Part shown: positions 16,271 through 24,606 of the stretch, in pieces
Position numbering within the stretch: the first letter of the stretch is position 1
Layout of the letters: every line of letters begins with the position of its first letter
NCBI GenBank assembly: GCA_035606915.1
Contig: DATNDU010000037.1
Coordinates: 1-37,614 of the forward strand
DNA from: Roseiarcus sp035606915
Lineage (GTDB): Bacteria > Pseudomonadota > Alphaproteobacteria > Rhizobiales > Beijerinckiaceae
Length of the DNA stretch: 37,614 nucleotides
Direction of reading: 5' to 3'
Program-made: the position numbers and the translations under genes
Notes under the pieces: model-generated
The model's database searches: none
Seen by the model: only the letters and a program-made list of their open reading frames with translations
What the model was told of the DNA's origin: nothing

Positions 16271-16900
16271 ATGTCGAACGTCCACGTCGTCGCTCATCCC
16301 CTGGTGCAGCACAAACTGACCCTCATGCGCGACAAGACGGTGTCGACCAAGGGGTTCCGGCAGCTTCTCAACGAGATCGGCATGTTGCTCGCCTATGAGG
16401 TGACGCGCGACCTGCCGCTGGAGATGGTCGAGGTCGAGACCCCGATCGCCACGATGATGGCGCCGTCGATCTCCGGCAAGAAGCTGGTGTTTGCGCCGAT
16501 CCTGCGCGCCGGCGTCGGCTTCCTCGACGGCATGCTCAACCTCGTGCCGAGCGCGCGCGTCGCCCATATCGGCCTCTACCGCAACCCGGAGACCCTGGAA
16601 GCGGTGGAATATTACTTTAAGGCCCCGGCCGACGTCGCCGAGCGGCTGGTCATCGTCATGGACCCGATGCTGGCGACCGCCAATTCGGCGGTGGCGGCGA
16701 TCGACAAGCTGAAGGCGCGCGGCGTCCGCGACATCCGCTTCGTCTGCCTGCTGGCGGCGCCGGAAGGCATCCAGCGGTTGTCGAAGGCGCATCCGGAGGT
16801 GGCCATCTGGACGGCGGCGATCGACGAAAAGCTCAACGATCACGGTTATATCGTTCCAGGCCTGGGCGATGCTGGCGACCGCATGTTCGGGACAAAGTGA
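16271..16900 (+). CDS. upp: Uracil phosphoribosyltransferase
   Basis: A 209-residue enzyme that converts uracil and PRPP into UMP. It has HPLVQHKLTLMRDKTVSTKGFR at the start, the loop PILRAGVGFLDG, the PRPP motif VIVMDPMLATANS and the uracil-binding C-terminus YIVPGLGDAGDR. A strong AAGGAGG lies 7 bases upstream of the ATG. The stop overlaps the next gene by the GTGA pattern. Start and length are typical of bacterial Upp. Confidence 0.98.
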   Translation: MSNVHVVAHPLVQHKLTLMRDKTVSTKGFRQLLNEIGMLLAYEVTRDLPLEMVEVETPIATMMAPSISGKKLVFAPILRAGVGFLDGMLNLVPSARVAHIGLYRNPETLEAVEYYFKAPADVAERLVIVMDPMLATANSAVAAIDKLKARGVRDIRFVCLLAAPEGIQRLSKAHPEVAIWTAAIDEKLNDHGYIVPGLGDAGDRMFGTK

Positions 16901-17931
16901 TCGTCGGCCTGCCGCGCCGCGACTACGATGTAATGCGGCGGTGGGCGTGGGTGATTACGATTTCGACCGTCGCCGGCGCCCTCTACGGTGCGCGTATCGG
17001 CGGCGTGCTCATCGGCGCGGCGACCGGTGGGCTGACCGGCGGCCTGCTGTCGTTTCTGGAGATTTTCGTTTTCGGCGGATGGGCGCGGCGAGCGTTGTCG
17101 AGCTTGCCTTTCGCCGTCTATTTCGCGTTGCGCGTCGTCATCTACGTAACGACTATCGTCGCCGTCGATCTCGCCGTGACGGGTTTGGCGGGTCGCAACT
17201 CGATTACCGACAATCTCGCCCGCGGCGACTTCGGCTTCTCCATCGTCATGTCGGTCGGCGCCAATTTGTTGTTCGGCGTCAACAATTTGCTCGGCCCCGG
17301 GGTGCTGTTCGCGTTTGTCGCCGGGCGCTATCGTCGGCCGCGGCGTGAGGTGCGCGTACTGCTCTATATCGACCTCTGCGGCTCAACGACGCTGACTGAG
17401 AAGCTGGGCGAAATGAAATTTATGGATCTGCTCAACGCCTTTTTCGCCGATGTGACCGGGGAGATCGTCGCCGAAGGCGGCGAGATCCATAAATATGTCG
17501 GCGATGAGGTGATCGCGGTTTGGCGCGCCGGGACGGACCCGGCCCGCCCGATCCGCGCCTGTTTGGCGGCGCGCCGGCGGATCGCGCGGCGCACGGCCTA
17601 TTATCTGTCCGCGTTCGGCGTGACGCCCGATTTTCGCGCCGCGATCCACGAGGGCGCGGTGGTGATCGGCGAACTCGGAGAACAGAAGAAGGAAATCGCG
17701 CTGATCGGCGACGCCATGAACACCGCGGCGCGGATTCTGGAGGCGGCGCGCGAGACCGGCGCGGCGGTGCTGATCTCGGCGCCCTTTTACGCGAGTATGA
17801 GAGCGCCGCCGGCGGGTCTCAGCATCAGGCGGTTGGCGCCGGTGGCGCTGCGCGGCAAATCGGCGCCGCTGGAACTCATTTCGCTCGCCGAGCAAGGCGA
17901 CGCCTTGCCGGAGGCGATCGGGCCGATATAA
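16897..17931 (+). CDS. Membrane-bound class III adenylate/guanylate cyclase
   Basis: A 344-residue protein. Residues about 15-145 hold four to five hydrophobic segments with Gly-rich turns and form a membrane input domain that I do not recognise by name. Residues 151-335 are the cyclase domain: metal Asp159 in YIDLCGST, purine-selecting Lys199 and metal Asp203 in HKYVGDEVIAVW, and the Asn and Arg in GDAMNTAARILE. All catalytic residues are present, and Lys199 fits ATP. The GTG at 16897 overlaps the upp TGA by 4 bases; an ATG at 16933 is a possible alternative start. It is cotranscribed with upp and probably with the YciI gene 21 bases downstream. Confidence 0.9.
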   Translation: MIVGLPRRDYDVMRRWAWVITISTVAGALYGARIGGVLIGAATGGLTGGLLSFLEIFVFGGWARRALSSLPFAVYFALRVVIYVTTIVAVDLAVTGLAGRNSITDNLARGDFGFSIVMSVGANLLFGVNNLLGPGVLFAFVAGRYRRPRREVRVLLYIDLCGSTTLTEKLGEMKFMDLLNAFFADVTGEIVAEGGEIHKYVGDEVIAVWRAGTDPARPIRACLAARRRIARRTAYYLSAFGVTPDFRAAIHEGAVVIGELGEQKKEIALIGDAMNTAARILEAARETGAAVLISAPFYASMRAPPAGLSIRRLAPVALRGKSAPLELISLAEQGDALPEAIGPI

Positions 17932-17952
17932 GGCGCGGTCGAGGGAGACCGC

Positions 17953-18243
17953 ATGCTGTTCGTCGCCATCTGCACCGACAAGCCAGGCTCAAGCGCGCTG
18001 CGGCTCGATGCCCGACCCCAGCATCTCGCCTATCTCAACGGTCTCGGGTCGAAAGTGAAGGCCGCCGGCGCGTTGCTGTCGGCCGACCGGGCGAGCGTGC
18101 TCGGCTCGCTGCTGATCCTGGAAGGCGCGGACGAGGCCGAGATCGCCGCCCTGCTCGCCGATTCTCCCTATGCCCGGGCGGGGCTGTTCGCCAGCATCGA
18201 CATCAAGCCGTGGCGGCAGGCGGTCGGCGCGCCGCTCAGCTAG
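17953..18243 (+). CDS. YciI family protein
   Basis: A 96-residue YciI-like protein with the family features: the opening strand MLFVAICTDKPGS, conserved His24 in RPQHLAYL, the turn AGALLSADR, and the Asp/Ala pattern ADSPYARAGLFASIDIKPW. The family has a dimeric ferredoxin-like fold, sometimes with active-site His-Asp pairs, but its physiological role is mostly unknown. The gene follows the cyclase by 21 bases with GAGGGAGACC as ribosome-binding site. Its last 8 bases overlap the 3' end of the convergent methyltransferase gene. Confidence 0.9.
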   Translation: MLFVAICTDKPGSSALRLDARPQHLAYLNGLGSKVKAAGALLSADRASVLGSLLILEGADEAEIAALLADSPYARAGLFASIDIKPWRQAVGAPLS

Positions 18244-18997
18244 GGCGCGGGGTCGCAAAAACGCGCGTCTTGTAAGGAAACGCGACCGTCGCGCCGAGGC
18301 CGTGCGCGGCGAGCACGCGGCGCGCCTTATCGGCGATCTCGGCGCGCGTTGCGGCGTCGAGCGCGGCGACGAAGCTGGTCGACAGCAACCGGTCGACGAC
18401 GACGCGCTCGGCGGGGCCAACATGGGTGTGGGTGAAGCCCTGCTCGCTAAGCGGGGCGAAGCCCGGCGCCGGGAACGCTTCGCGCCAGCGGCCGCTGGAG
18501 AAGCGCGGCGTATCGCCCTCGTAGAGTGCGAGGATCGCGACCAGCGCCGCCACCCAGGGCACGCTTTCGTCACGTTCGTTCCAGACCAGGCCGAGTTGGC
18601 CGCCGATCTTCAGCGCCCGGCGCATCTCAGCGAGCGCGGCGGCGGTGGCGAACCAGTGGAACGCCTGCGCGCAGACGATAGCGTCGGCCTCGCCGTCGGC
18701 GAGCGGCAGCGCGGTGGCGTCGCCGGCGCGGATTTCGGCGCCCGGCGCGGCCTCGGCGATGCGGGCGCGCATCTCCGCCACGGGCTCGACGGCGATGACG
18801 CGCGCCCCGGTGGCGAGCAGCCTTGGCGTGAACTTGCCGGTTCCGGCGCCGAGATCGACCGCCGTGCGGCCGGGGCCGAGGCGCAGCGCGGCGTTCAGCC
18901 AGCCGGCGATTTCGCTGGGATAATCCGGGCGGCCGGACGCGTATTTTCCGGCACCGGCGGAGAAGCCGGTCTTGGCGGCCTCGTGCAGTTCACTCAT
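18236..18997 (-). CDS. Class I SAM-dependent methyltransferase
   Basis: A 253-residue cytoplasmic enzyme with the SAM-binding motif VDLGAGTGKFTP, the acidic strand VIAVEPVAEM, and motifs DAIVCAQAFHWF and LGLVWNERD. This is the pattern of the UbiE/Trm9-like family of small-molecule methyltransferases. The ATG overlaps the aapM stop (ATGA), so it is co-translated with the amino-acid permease genes. The substrate is unknown. The 3' end overlaps the convergent YciI gene by 8 bases. Confidence 0.9.
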   Translation of the reverse strand: MSELHEAAKTGFSAGAGKYASGRPDYPSEIAGWLNAALRLGPGRTAVDLGAGTGKFTPRLLATGARVIAVEPVAEMRARIAEAAPGAEIRAGDATALPLADGEADAIVCAQAFHWFATAAALAEMRRALKIGGQLGLVWNERDESVPWVAALVAILALYEGDTPRFSSGRWREAFPAPGFAPLSEQGFTHTHVGPAERVVVDRLLSTSFVAALDAATRAEIADKARRVLAAHGLGATVAFPYKTRVFATPRPS

Positions 18998-20118
18998 CGG
19001 CGGCGTCCCTGGCCGAGGCGGCGCTCCATCGCCGCCGAATAGCGCGACATCGCGTAGCAGATGGCGAAATAGAACAAGCCGGCGAAAGCGTAGCCGGTGG
19101 TGAAGATCGTCGGCCCCGCCCAGACAGGGTCTTTCATCGCGTGGTCGAGCGCTTCCAGGACATCGTTGACGCCGACGATCGAGACCAGCGATGTATCCTT
19201 GAACAGGCCGATGAAATTGTTGACGATGCCGGGGATGACGAGCACCAGCGCCTGCGGCAGCACGATGAGCGCCGTCATCCGCCAATAGTCGAGCCCGAGC
19301 GCCATCGCGCCTTCGTATTGGCCGCGCGGCAGGCTTTGCAAGCCGCCGCGCACTTCCTCGGCCATATAGGCGGCCGAGAACAGCGCGATGCCGACCAACG
19401 GGCGCAGGAAGCGGTCGGACTCGGCGCCGGGGGGCAGGAACAGCGGCAGCATGTTGTTGGCCATGTAAAGCACGGTGATGAACGGCACGCCGCGCATCAC
19501 CTCGATGAAGACGACGCTCGCCGCGCTGACCAACGGCATGCGCGAGCGCCGCCCGAGCGCCAGCAACACGCCGAGCGGTAGCGAGACGACGATGCCGACC
19601 AGCGCGGTCAGCATGGTGACGAATACGCCGCCCCAGAGAATGGTGTCGACGCGGGCGAGCCCGAGCGCTGGCTCGCCGCAAAGCAGCACAAAGGCGACAA
19701 CGGGATAGACGACGAAGAACAGCAGCGCGCCGAGGCCGCGGCGCGGCGCGCCCGGCCACAACAGCCAGACGATCAGCGCCGCGCCCAGCGCTTCGGTGAG
19801 ATTGACGCGCCAGCGCAACGGCTCGGGATAGGAGCCATAGAGCAGATAGCCGAGCTTGCGGCCAATGAAGGCCCAGCAGGCGCCGTCCTGATGGGCGCGA
19901 CACAAGGCGCCATCGGGGGCGATCCACACGGCATCGACCGTCGCCCAGGCGATCAGCGGCGGGATCAGCCAGAACGCCAACGCGACGAGCGCCAGTGTCA
20001 CCGCCGCGTTGGCCGGCGAGGAGAACAGGTTGGCGCGCATCCAGGCGAGCGCGCCGACGCTCGCGGCCGGCGGCGACAATGCCGGCTCCGGGGCGGCGCG
20101 GACATAAGCGAGGCTCAT
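18994..20118 (-). CDS. aapM: General L-amino acid ABC transporter permease AapM
   Basis: A 374-residue inner-membrane permease of the His/Glu/Gln family with the long N-terminal extension typical of AapM, including a first segment followed by a large periplasmic loop (CRAHQDGACWAFIGRKLGYL). The EAA loop is PRGQYEGAMALGLDYWRM, which contacts the ATPase. The C-terminal half has the standard five-segment core. It starts 4 bases after the aapQ stop, and its own stop overlaps the methyltransferase start. AapJ and AapP genes are not adjacent. Confidence 0.93.
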   Translation of the reverse strand: MSLAYVRAAPEPALSPPAASVGALAWMRANLFSSPANAAVTLALVALAFWLIPPLIAWATVDAVWIAPDGALCRAHQDGACWAFIGRKLGYLLYGSYPEPLRWRVNLTEALGAALIVWLLWPGAPRRGLGALLFFVVYPVVAFVLLCGEPALGLARVDTILWGGVFVTMLTALVGIVVSLPLGVLLALGRRSRMPLVSAASVVFIEVMRGVPFITVLYMANNMLPLFLPPGAESDRFLRPLVGIALFSAAYMAEEVRGGLQSLPRGQYEGAMALGLDYWRMTALIVLPQALVLVIPGIVNNFIGLFKDTSLVSIVGVNDVLEALDHAMKDPVWAGPTIFTTGYAFAGLFYFAICYAMSRYSAAMERRLGQGRRR

Positions 20119-20122
20119 GACG

Positions 20123-21277
20123 CTAGCGCTCCTTGAACGCGACGCGGGCGTTGAAGGCGTTGAGCGCCAGCGAGATGGCGAGCGAAATGGCGAGATAGAC
20201 GCCCATCGTCACCGCCATCACCTGCATCGCCGCCTGCGTCTGGTTGAGCACCGTACCGGCGAAGACGAGCACCAGATCGGGATAGCCGACGAACACCGCC
20301 AGCGACGAGTTCTTGACGATGTTGAGCCATTGGCTGGTCAGCGGCGGGATGATGAGCCGCAGCGCCTGCGGCACGACGACGAGCCGCAGCGCCCGGCCAC
20401 GCGGCAGCCCCAACGCCGCCGCCGCCTCGCTCTGCCCGCGCGGCACCGAGGCGACGCCGGCGCGCACGATCTCGGCAATGAAGCCGGCGGTATAGGTCGA
20501 AAGCCCGAACACCAGCGCCACGAACTCGGGATAAAGTTGCACGCCGCCGCGCAGGTTGAAGCCGCGCAGTTCGGCGTAGCTGAAGGAGATCGGGCGGCCA
20601 AAAGCGAAATAGGCGACGATCGGCGGCGCCAGCACCGCCAGCAGCGCCATAGCGGCGAGCGGCGAAATGCGGCCGGTGCGCGCCTGGAGGCGGCGCGCGT
20701 AGAGCCCGTAAGCCACCGCCGCCGCGATTCCAACCAGCAGCGCCAGCCCGACCCCCGCCGCGCCGTCGCCATAGACCGGGCGCGGCAGATAGAGGCCGCG
20801 GTTGTTGAGGAACGCGACGCCGCTGAGCGACAGCGATTGCCGCGGGCCGGGCAGCGTCTTCAGCACCGCATTGTACAAGAACAGCAATTGCAGCAGCAGC
20901 GGCGTGTTGCGCATCAGTTCGACATAGACCAGCGCCAGCCGCGACAGCAGGTAGTTGGGCGACAGCCGCGCCACGCCGACGAGAAAGCCCAGCGGCGTCG
21001 CCAGCGCGATCGACAGCACCGCGACCAGCAGCGTGTTGATGAGCCCGACCCAGAAGGCGCGGCCATAGGTGGAGACGGCGGAATAGGAGATCAGCGACTG
21101 GTTGATGTCGAAGCCGGCGGTCTGGTTCCAGAAGCCGAAGCCCATCGGGATGCCGCGCGCCGTCATGTTGGCGACGACGTTGCGCCAGGCGAAGACGGCG
21201 AGCGCCGCCAGCAGGGCGAACAGCACCGCCTGATAGAAAACGGACCTCGCCCTCGCGTCTCTGAAAATGCCGCCCAT
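20123..21277 (-). CDS. aapQ: General L-amino acid ABC transporter permease AapQ
   Basis: A 384-residue inner-membrane permease of the AapQ type. It has the conserved periplasmic region ANMTARGIPMGFGFWNQTAG, the inserted segment with RRLQARTGR in the middle, and the EAA loop PRGQSEAAAALGLPRG. The ATG at 21277 has a GGGGGCGGG purine run just upstream. A longer frame beyond it has no membrane character and overlaps the divergent gapR promoter. With AapM it forms the channel of a broad-range amino-acid importer. The binding protein AapJ, normally just upstream, is missing here and gapR diverges instead. Confidence 0.93.
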   Translation of the reverse strand: MGGIFRDARARSVFYQAVLFALLAALAVFAWRNVVANMTARGIPMGFGFWNQTAGFDINQSLISYSAVSTYGRAFWVGLINTLLVAVLSIALATPLGFLVGVARLSPNYLLSRLALVYVELMRNTPLLLQLLFLYNAVLKTLPGPRQSLSLSGVAFLNNRGLYLPRPVYGDGAAGVGLALLVGIAAAVAYGLYARRLQARTGRISPLAAMALLAVLAPPIVAYFAFGRPISFSYAELRGFNLRGGVQLYPEFVALVFGLSTYTAGFIAEIVRAGVASVPRGQSEAAAALGLPRGRALRLVVVPQALRLIIPPLTSQWLNIVKNSSLAVFVGYPDLVLVFAGTVLNQTQAAMQVMAVTMGVYLAISLAISLALNAFNARVAFKER

Positions 21278-21410
21278 CCCGCCCCCTTCGGCCCCGGCGA
21301 CTTTGGGGCGCCGGCCGTCCGCCGCGCAAGCCCCGCCAGACGGCCGGCTTGACGGAACCCGCTTGGCCGGCCATGTCCCGTCGCGACAATTCTTTCGGGG
21401 CGCGGGTGAC

Positions 21411-21680
21411 ATGGCCAGGGACAAGGGACCGGCGGAAACCGGGACGGACGCGGTAAATTCAGGTCAGCTTCGCGCTTTTATCGAGCGCATCGAGCGGCTC
21501 AACGAGGAGCGCAAGGCGCTCGGCGAGGACATCAAGGAAGTCTATGGCGAGGCCAAAGGCAACGGCTTCGACACCAAAATCATCCGCAAGATCATCTCGA
21601 TCCGGGGCCAAGACCCCGACAAGAGGGTGGAGGAGGAGACGCTGATCGATCTCTACCTCGCCGCTCTCGGCGCCAACTGA
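21411..21680 (+). CDS. gapR: GapR-type nucleoid-associated protein (DUF2312)
   Basis: An 89-residue protein matching GapR of alphaproteobacteria, a dimeric or tetrameric DNA clamp that binds AT-rich, overtwisted DNA ahead of replication and transcription forks. It has the coiled-coil N-terminus (LRAFIERIERLNEERKALGE), the conserved IKEVYGEAKGNGFDTKIIRK block and the short C-terminal helix DLYLAALGA. The ATG at 21411 is preceded by GGGTGAC. A longer frame upstream lies in the promoter region shared with aapQ. The 2OG oxygenase starts 14 bases after the stop, with its own strong ribosome-binding sequence. Confidence 0.9.
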   Translation: MARDKGPAETGTDAVNSGQLRAFIERIERLNEERKALGEDIKEVYGEAKGNGFDTKIIRKIISIRGQDPDKRVEEETLIDLYLAALGAN

Positions 21681-21694
21681 CCGGAGGTCCGCAC

Positions 21695-22375
21695 TTGACA
21701 GAAACTCTAAGCCCCGCCGCCGTGCGCATCGCGCAGGCCTTCGAGGCCTCGATGGCGGCGCGCCGCAGCTTCGACCGTCCCTATCCCCATTACCTCTTGG
21801 ACAATGTGTTTCCGACCGCAGTCTCCGATGCGCTGGCCGAGTTGCCGTTCGCGCCGCCGGTGCTCGACGGCGTCTCCGGCAAGCGCGAGTTGCACAACGA
21901 CCAGCGCAGCTATTTCGACGCCGGCGGCGTGGCGCGCTTCCCCGTCATGGGAGCGGTCGCCGAGGCGCTGCAATCGCGGCGACTCGTCAGCGCCATCCAC
22001 GACGCCTTCGACGCCGACATCGACGATACGTTCCTGCGCCTCGAATACGCCCAGGACGTCGACGGCTTCTGGCTGCAACCGCACACCGACCTCGGCGTCA
22101 AGAAGTTCACCTGCCTGATCTATCTCTCGCAGGGACCGGGCCACGAGACGCTCGGCACCGACATTTACGAGACGCCTGAGAAGCATTTCGGCGTGTCGCC
22201 GTTCAAGCGCGGCGGGGCAATGGTGTTCGTGCCCGGGGAAAACACCTGGCACGGCTTCGAGAAGCGCAGCATCGAGGGCGTGCGCCGCTCGGTGATCCTC
22301 AATTACGTCACCCATGATTGGCGCGCGCGTGAGCAGTTGAGCTACCCGGAACGCACAGTGCGGGTCGCAGCCTAG
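21695..22375 (+). CDS. 2-oxoglutarate/Fe(II)-dependent oxygenase
   Basis: A 226-residue double-stranded beta-helix oxygenase. The iron triad is His130 and Asp132 (LQPHTD) with His186 (TWHGF), and the 2-oxoglutarate-binding basic residue is Arg197 or Arg198 (RRSVILNYV). No signal peptide is present. The fold resembles the prolyl-4-hydroxylase-like group acting on proteins or small molecules; the substrate cannot be told. The TTG start has GGAGGT 6 bases upstream. It follows gapR by 14 bases and is probably cotranscribed with it. Confidence 0.87.
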   Translation: MTETLSPAAVRIAQAFEASMAARRSFDRPYPHYLLDNVFPTAVSDALAELPFAPPVLDGVSGKRELHNDQRSYFDAGGVARFPVMGAVAEALQSRRLVSAIHDAFDADIDDTFLRLEYAQDVDGFWLQPHTDLGVKKFTCLIYLSQGPGHETLGTDIYETPEKHFGVSPFKRGGAMVFVPGENTWHGFEKRSIEGVRRSVILNYVTHDWRAREQLSYPERTVRVAA

Positions 22376-22465
22376 ACGCACGGCGGGCTCGGCGCCCGTC
22401 CTCGGATCAAATCCGCGGTCGGGCGCGACGAGCGAGCGCTACTGCTGCCGAAATAGGCGCGACGA

Positions 22466-22499
22466 GGCGCGCTTATTCAAAAATCGCATTAAGCGCGCC
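22466..22499. terminator. Hairpin between convergent genes, overlapping the GlsB stop
   Basis: Perfect 10-bp arms GGCGCGCTTA (22466-22475) and TAAGCGCGCC (22490-22499) with a 14-base loop, between the ends of the 2OG oxygenase gene (plus) and the GlsB gene (minus). The second arm includes part of the GlsB stop codon. There is no strong T-run on either side, so a two-way terminator is likely but not certain. Confidence 0.45.
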
Positions 22500-22740
22500 G
22501 CGCCACCGCGTTGTAGATCAGCAGCACGATGACGGCGCCGATGACGGCGAGCAGCAGGCTCCACAGATTGAGGCCGTTGACGCCGCCCAAGCCGAGCCTG
22601 GCGCCGATCTCGCCGCCGATGACGGCGCCGACGACGCCGATGACGACATCCAGTATGATGCCCGAGCCGGATTTGTTGACGATCTTACTGCCGATGAAAC
22701 CGGCGATGAGACCAAGAATGATCCAGGCGATCCATCCCAT
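22489..22740 (-). CDS. GlsB/YeaQ/YmgE family small membrane protein
   Basis: An 83-residue inner-membrane protein with three hydrophobic segments and the family motifs MGWIAWIILGLIAGFIGSKI and VIGVVGAVIGGEIGARLG. The family is often annotated as transglycosylase-associated and linked to general stress; its molecular function is unsettled. The ATG at 22740 has GGGGGAA 7 bases upstream; a longer frame upstream lacks support. It stands alone, convergent with the 2OG oxygenase gene and divergent from yidB. Confidence 0.9.
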   Translation of the reverse strand: MGWIAWIILGLIAGFIGSKIVNKSGSGIILDVVIGVVGAVIGGEIGARLGLGGVNGLNLWSLLLAVIGAVIVLLIYNAVARRA

Positions 22741-22870
22741 TGGCAATTCCCCCTTGAGACTCGGACGCCGCAAGCGCCCCGCCCTCAGATTTGACGCGAT
22801 GGACGCGAAAAAGGCAAGAAGCTAAAGTTTACGGTGGCGCGTGCCCAAATCTTTTCCCGAGGAGGAACGC

Positions 22871-23350
22871 ATGAGCATTTTTGATAACGCGCTTCAGGAC
22901 GCGGTGCCGGGCGGCAATATCGCCACGCCGATCGCCATCGCCGCCGGCGCACTGCTGCTGCACCATTTCTTCGGCGGCTCCAGCGCGCAACCCGCGCCCA
23001 CGCCGGCCCCAGCGCCGGCGCCCGCCCCTGCCCCGCAGGCGGGGTCGGGCAGCTTCCTCGACGGCGGCGGCTTGCTTGGCGGCCTCAGCGGCCTCGTCAA
23101 CTCGCTGACCAACGCCGGCGCCGGCGCGCAGGCCAATTCCTGGATCGGCAACGGCGCCAATCAGCCGATCGACCCCGGCCATCTCGGCCAGGCTTTGGGG
23201 CCGGACGTGATGGCCCAGCTCAGCGCCCGCACCGGGCTCAGCCAACAGCAACTCGTCGAAGGGCTGTCGAAGGTGCTGCCGCAGCTTGTCCACAACTTGA
23301 CGCCGAACGGTCGCCTGCCGACGCCGCAGGAGGCGCAATACGGGCAGTGA
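22871..23350 (+). CDS. yidB: YidB family protein (DUF937)
   Basis: A 159-residue protein. It opens with a short helix (MSIFDNALQDAVPGG) and a hydrophobic stretch, then an Ala-Pro repeat linker (about residues 40-56), and then the DUF937/YidB domain with GNGANQPIDPGHLGQALG and LSARTGLSQQQLVEGLSKVL. The ATG at 22871 has GAGGAGGAA directly upstream. The family is found throughout Proteobacteria without an agreed function. It is 29 bases from the end of the convergent gguB gene, with an imperfect GC-rich hairpin between. Confidence 0.87.
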   Translation: MSIFDNALQDAVPGGNIATPIAIAAGALLLHHFFGGSSAQPAPTPAPAPAPAPAPQAGSGSFLDGGGLLGGLSGLVNSLTNAGAGAQANSWIGNGANQPIDPGHLGQALGPDVMAQLSARTGLSQQQLVEGLSKVLPQLVHNLTPNGRLPTPQEAQYGQ

Positions 23351-23379
23351 AACTAGCGGCCGGCGCCTCGCGGCGTCGG

Positions 23380-24606
23380 TCAGCCCTTGCTCTTCTGATA
23401 GACGTCGATGCCGACGGCGGCGAGCAGCACCAACCCCTTGACCACCTGCTGCCAGAAAATGCCGAGGCCGATCAGCGACATGCCGTTGTTCATGACGCCC
23501 ATGAAGAGCGCGCCGATGACGACGTTCATCACCTTGCCGACGCCGCCCGAGGCCGAGACGCCGCCGATGAAGCAGGCCGCGATGACGTCGAGTTCGAACG
23601 AATTGCCGGCGCTCGGCGTCGATGAATTGAGCCGCGCCGCCACCACCAGACCCGCCAGCCCCGCCAACAGCCCCATATTGGCGAAGGTGAGGAAGATCAG
23701 CCGCTCGGTCTTCACGCCCGAGAGCCGCGCCGCGAGACTATTGCCGCCAATCGCATAGATGCGCCGGCCGACGACCGTGCGCGTCGTCACGAAGCCGTAG
23801 AACAGCGTCAGCGCACCCATGATGACGAGGATCACCGGCAGGCCTTTATAGAGCGCCAGATTGTAGGCGACGGCGATGATGATGACCGCGAACACGATGT
23901 TCTTGCCGAGCAACAGCAGCAGCGGCTCCGCGTCCATGTTGCCGGCGCGCGCCCGCGTCCAGCGCCGCAGCGACATCGCGAACATGACCACCGCGCCGGC
24001 GACGCCGACAATCAGCGACACCCACTTGAGGTGCCCCCACGCCCCCAACGCCTTGTCGATCCAGGCGAATTCGGTTGCGTTGGAAATGAAGCCCGATGCT
24101 ATGTCCTGAAAGCCCCTGGGGAACGGGCCGACGAACTGGCCGAGCAGCATGCTGCCGGTGAGTCCACGAAAGATCAGCATGCCGCCGAGGGTGACAATGA
24201 ACGACGGCATCCGGCCATAAGCGACCAGCACGCCCTGCGCCGCGCCGATCGCCGCGCCGATCGCCAGACTGATGACGATGACCAGCGGATACGGCATCTT
24301 CTGGTAGACGATCAGCGAGCCGGCGACCGCGCCGACGAAGCCGACGATCGAGCCGACCGACAGATCGATGTGGCCGACGACGATAACCAGCAACATGCCC
24401 AGCGCCATGATGACGACATAGGAATTCTGCATCACCAGATTGGTGATGTTGACCGGGGCGACCGAGACGTGATTCTCGGTGATGACATAGAAGAAAGCGA
24501 CGATCAGCAGCAGCGAGAACAGCAGGCCGTAGTCGCGCAGACTGTCCTTCAGCAGTTCCGAGCGCATCTCGCGCGTGGCGGAGGTGTTGAGTGCGGGCGC
24601 GGTCAT
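23380..24606 (-). CDS. gguB: Multiple-monosaccharide ABC transporter permease GguB
   Basis: A 408-residue inner-membrane permease of the ribose/xylose type, with ten or so hydrophobic segments. The motif VVGHIDLSVGSIVGFVGAVA, the LGGMLIFRGL segment and the C-terminal FIGGVSASGGVGKVMNVVIG are typical. The long loop at about 170-215 with FAWIDKALGAWGHLKW is characteristic of the GguB/XylH branch. The ATG overlaps the gguA stop by ATGA. It is the last gene of chvE-gguA-gguB; gguC, present in Agrobacterium, is absent. Confidence 0.93.
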   Translation of the reverse strand: MTAPALNTSATREMRSELLKDSLRDYGLLFSLLLIVAFFYVITENHVSVAPVNITNLVMQNSYVVIMALGMLLVIVVGHIDLSVGSIVGFVGAVAGSLIVYQKMPYPLVIVISLAIGAAIGAAQGVLVAYGRMPSFIVTLGGMLIFRGLTGSMLLGQFVGPFPRGFQDIASGFISNATEFAWIDKALGAWGHLKWVSLIVGVAGAVVMFAMSLRRWTRARAGNMDAEPLLLLLGKNIVFAVIIIAVAYNLALYKGLPVILVIMGALTLFYGFVTTRTVVGRRIYAIGGNSLAARLSGVKTERLIFLTFANMGLLAGLAGLVVAARLNSSTPSAGNSFELDVIAACFIGGVSASGGVGKVMNVVIGALFMGVMNNGMSLIGLGIFWQQVVKGLVLLAAVGIDVYQKSKG

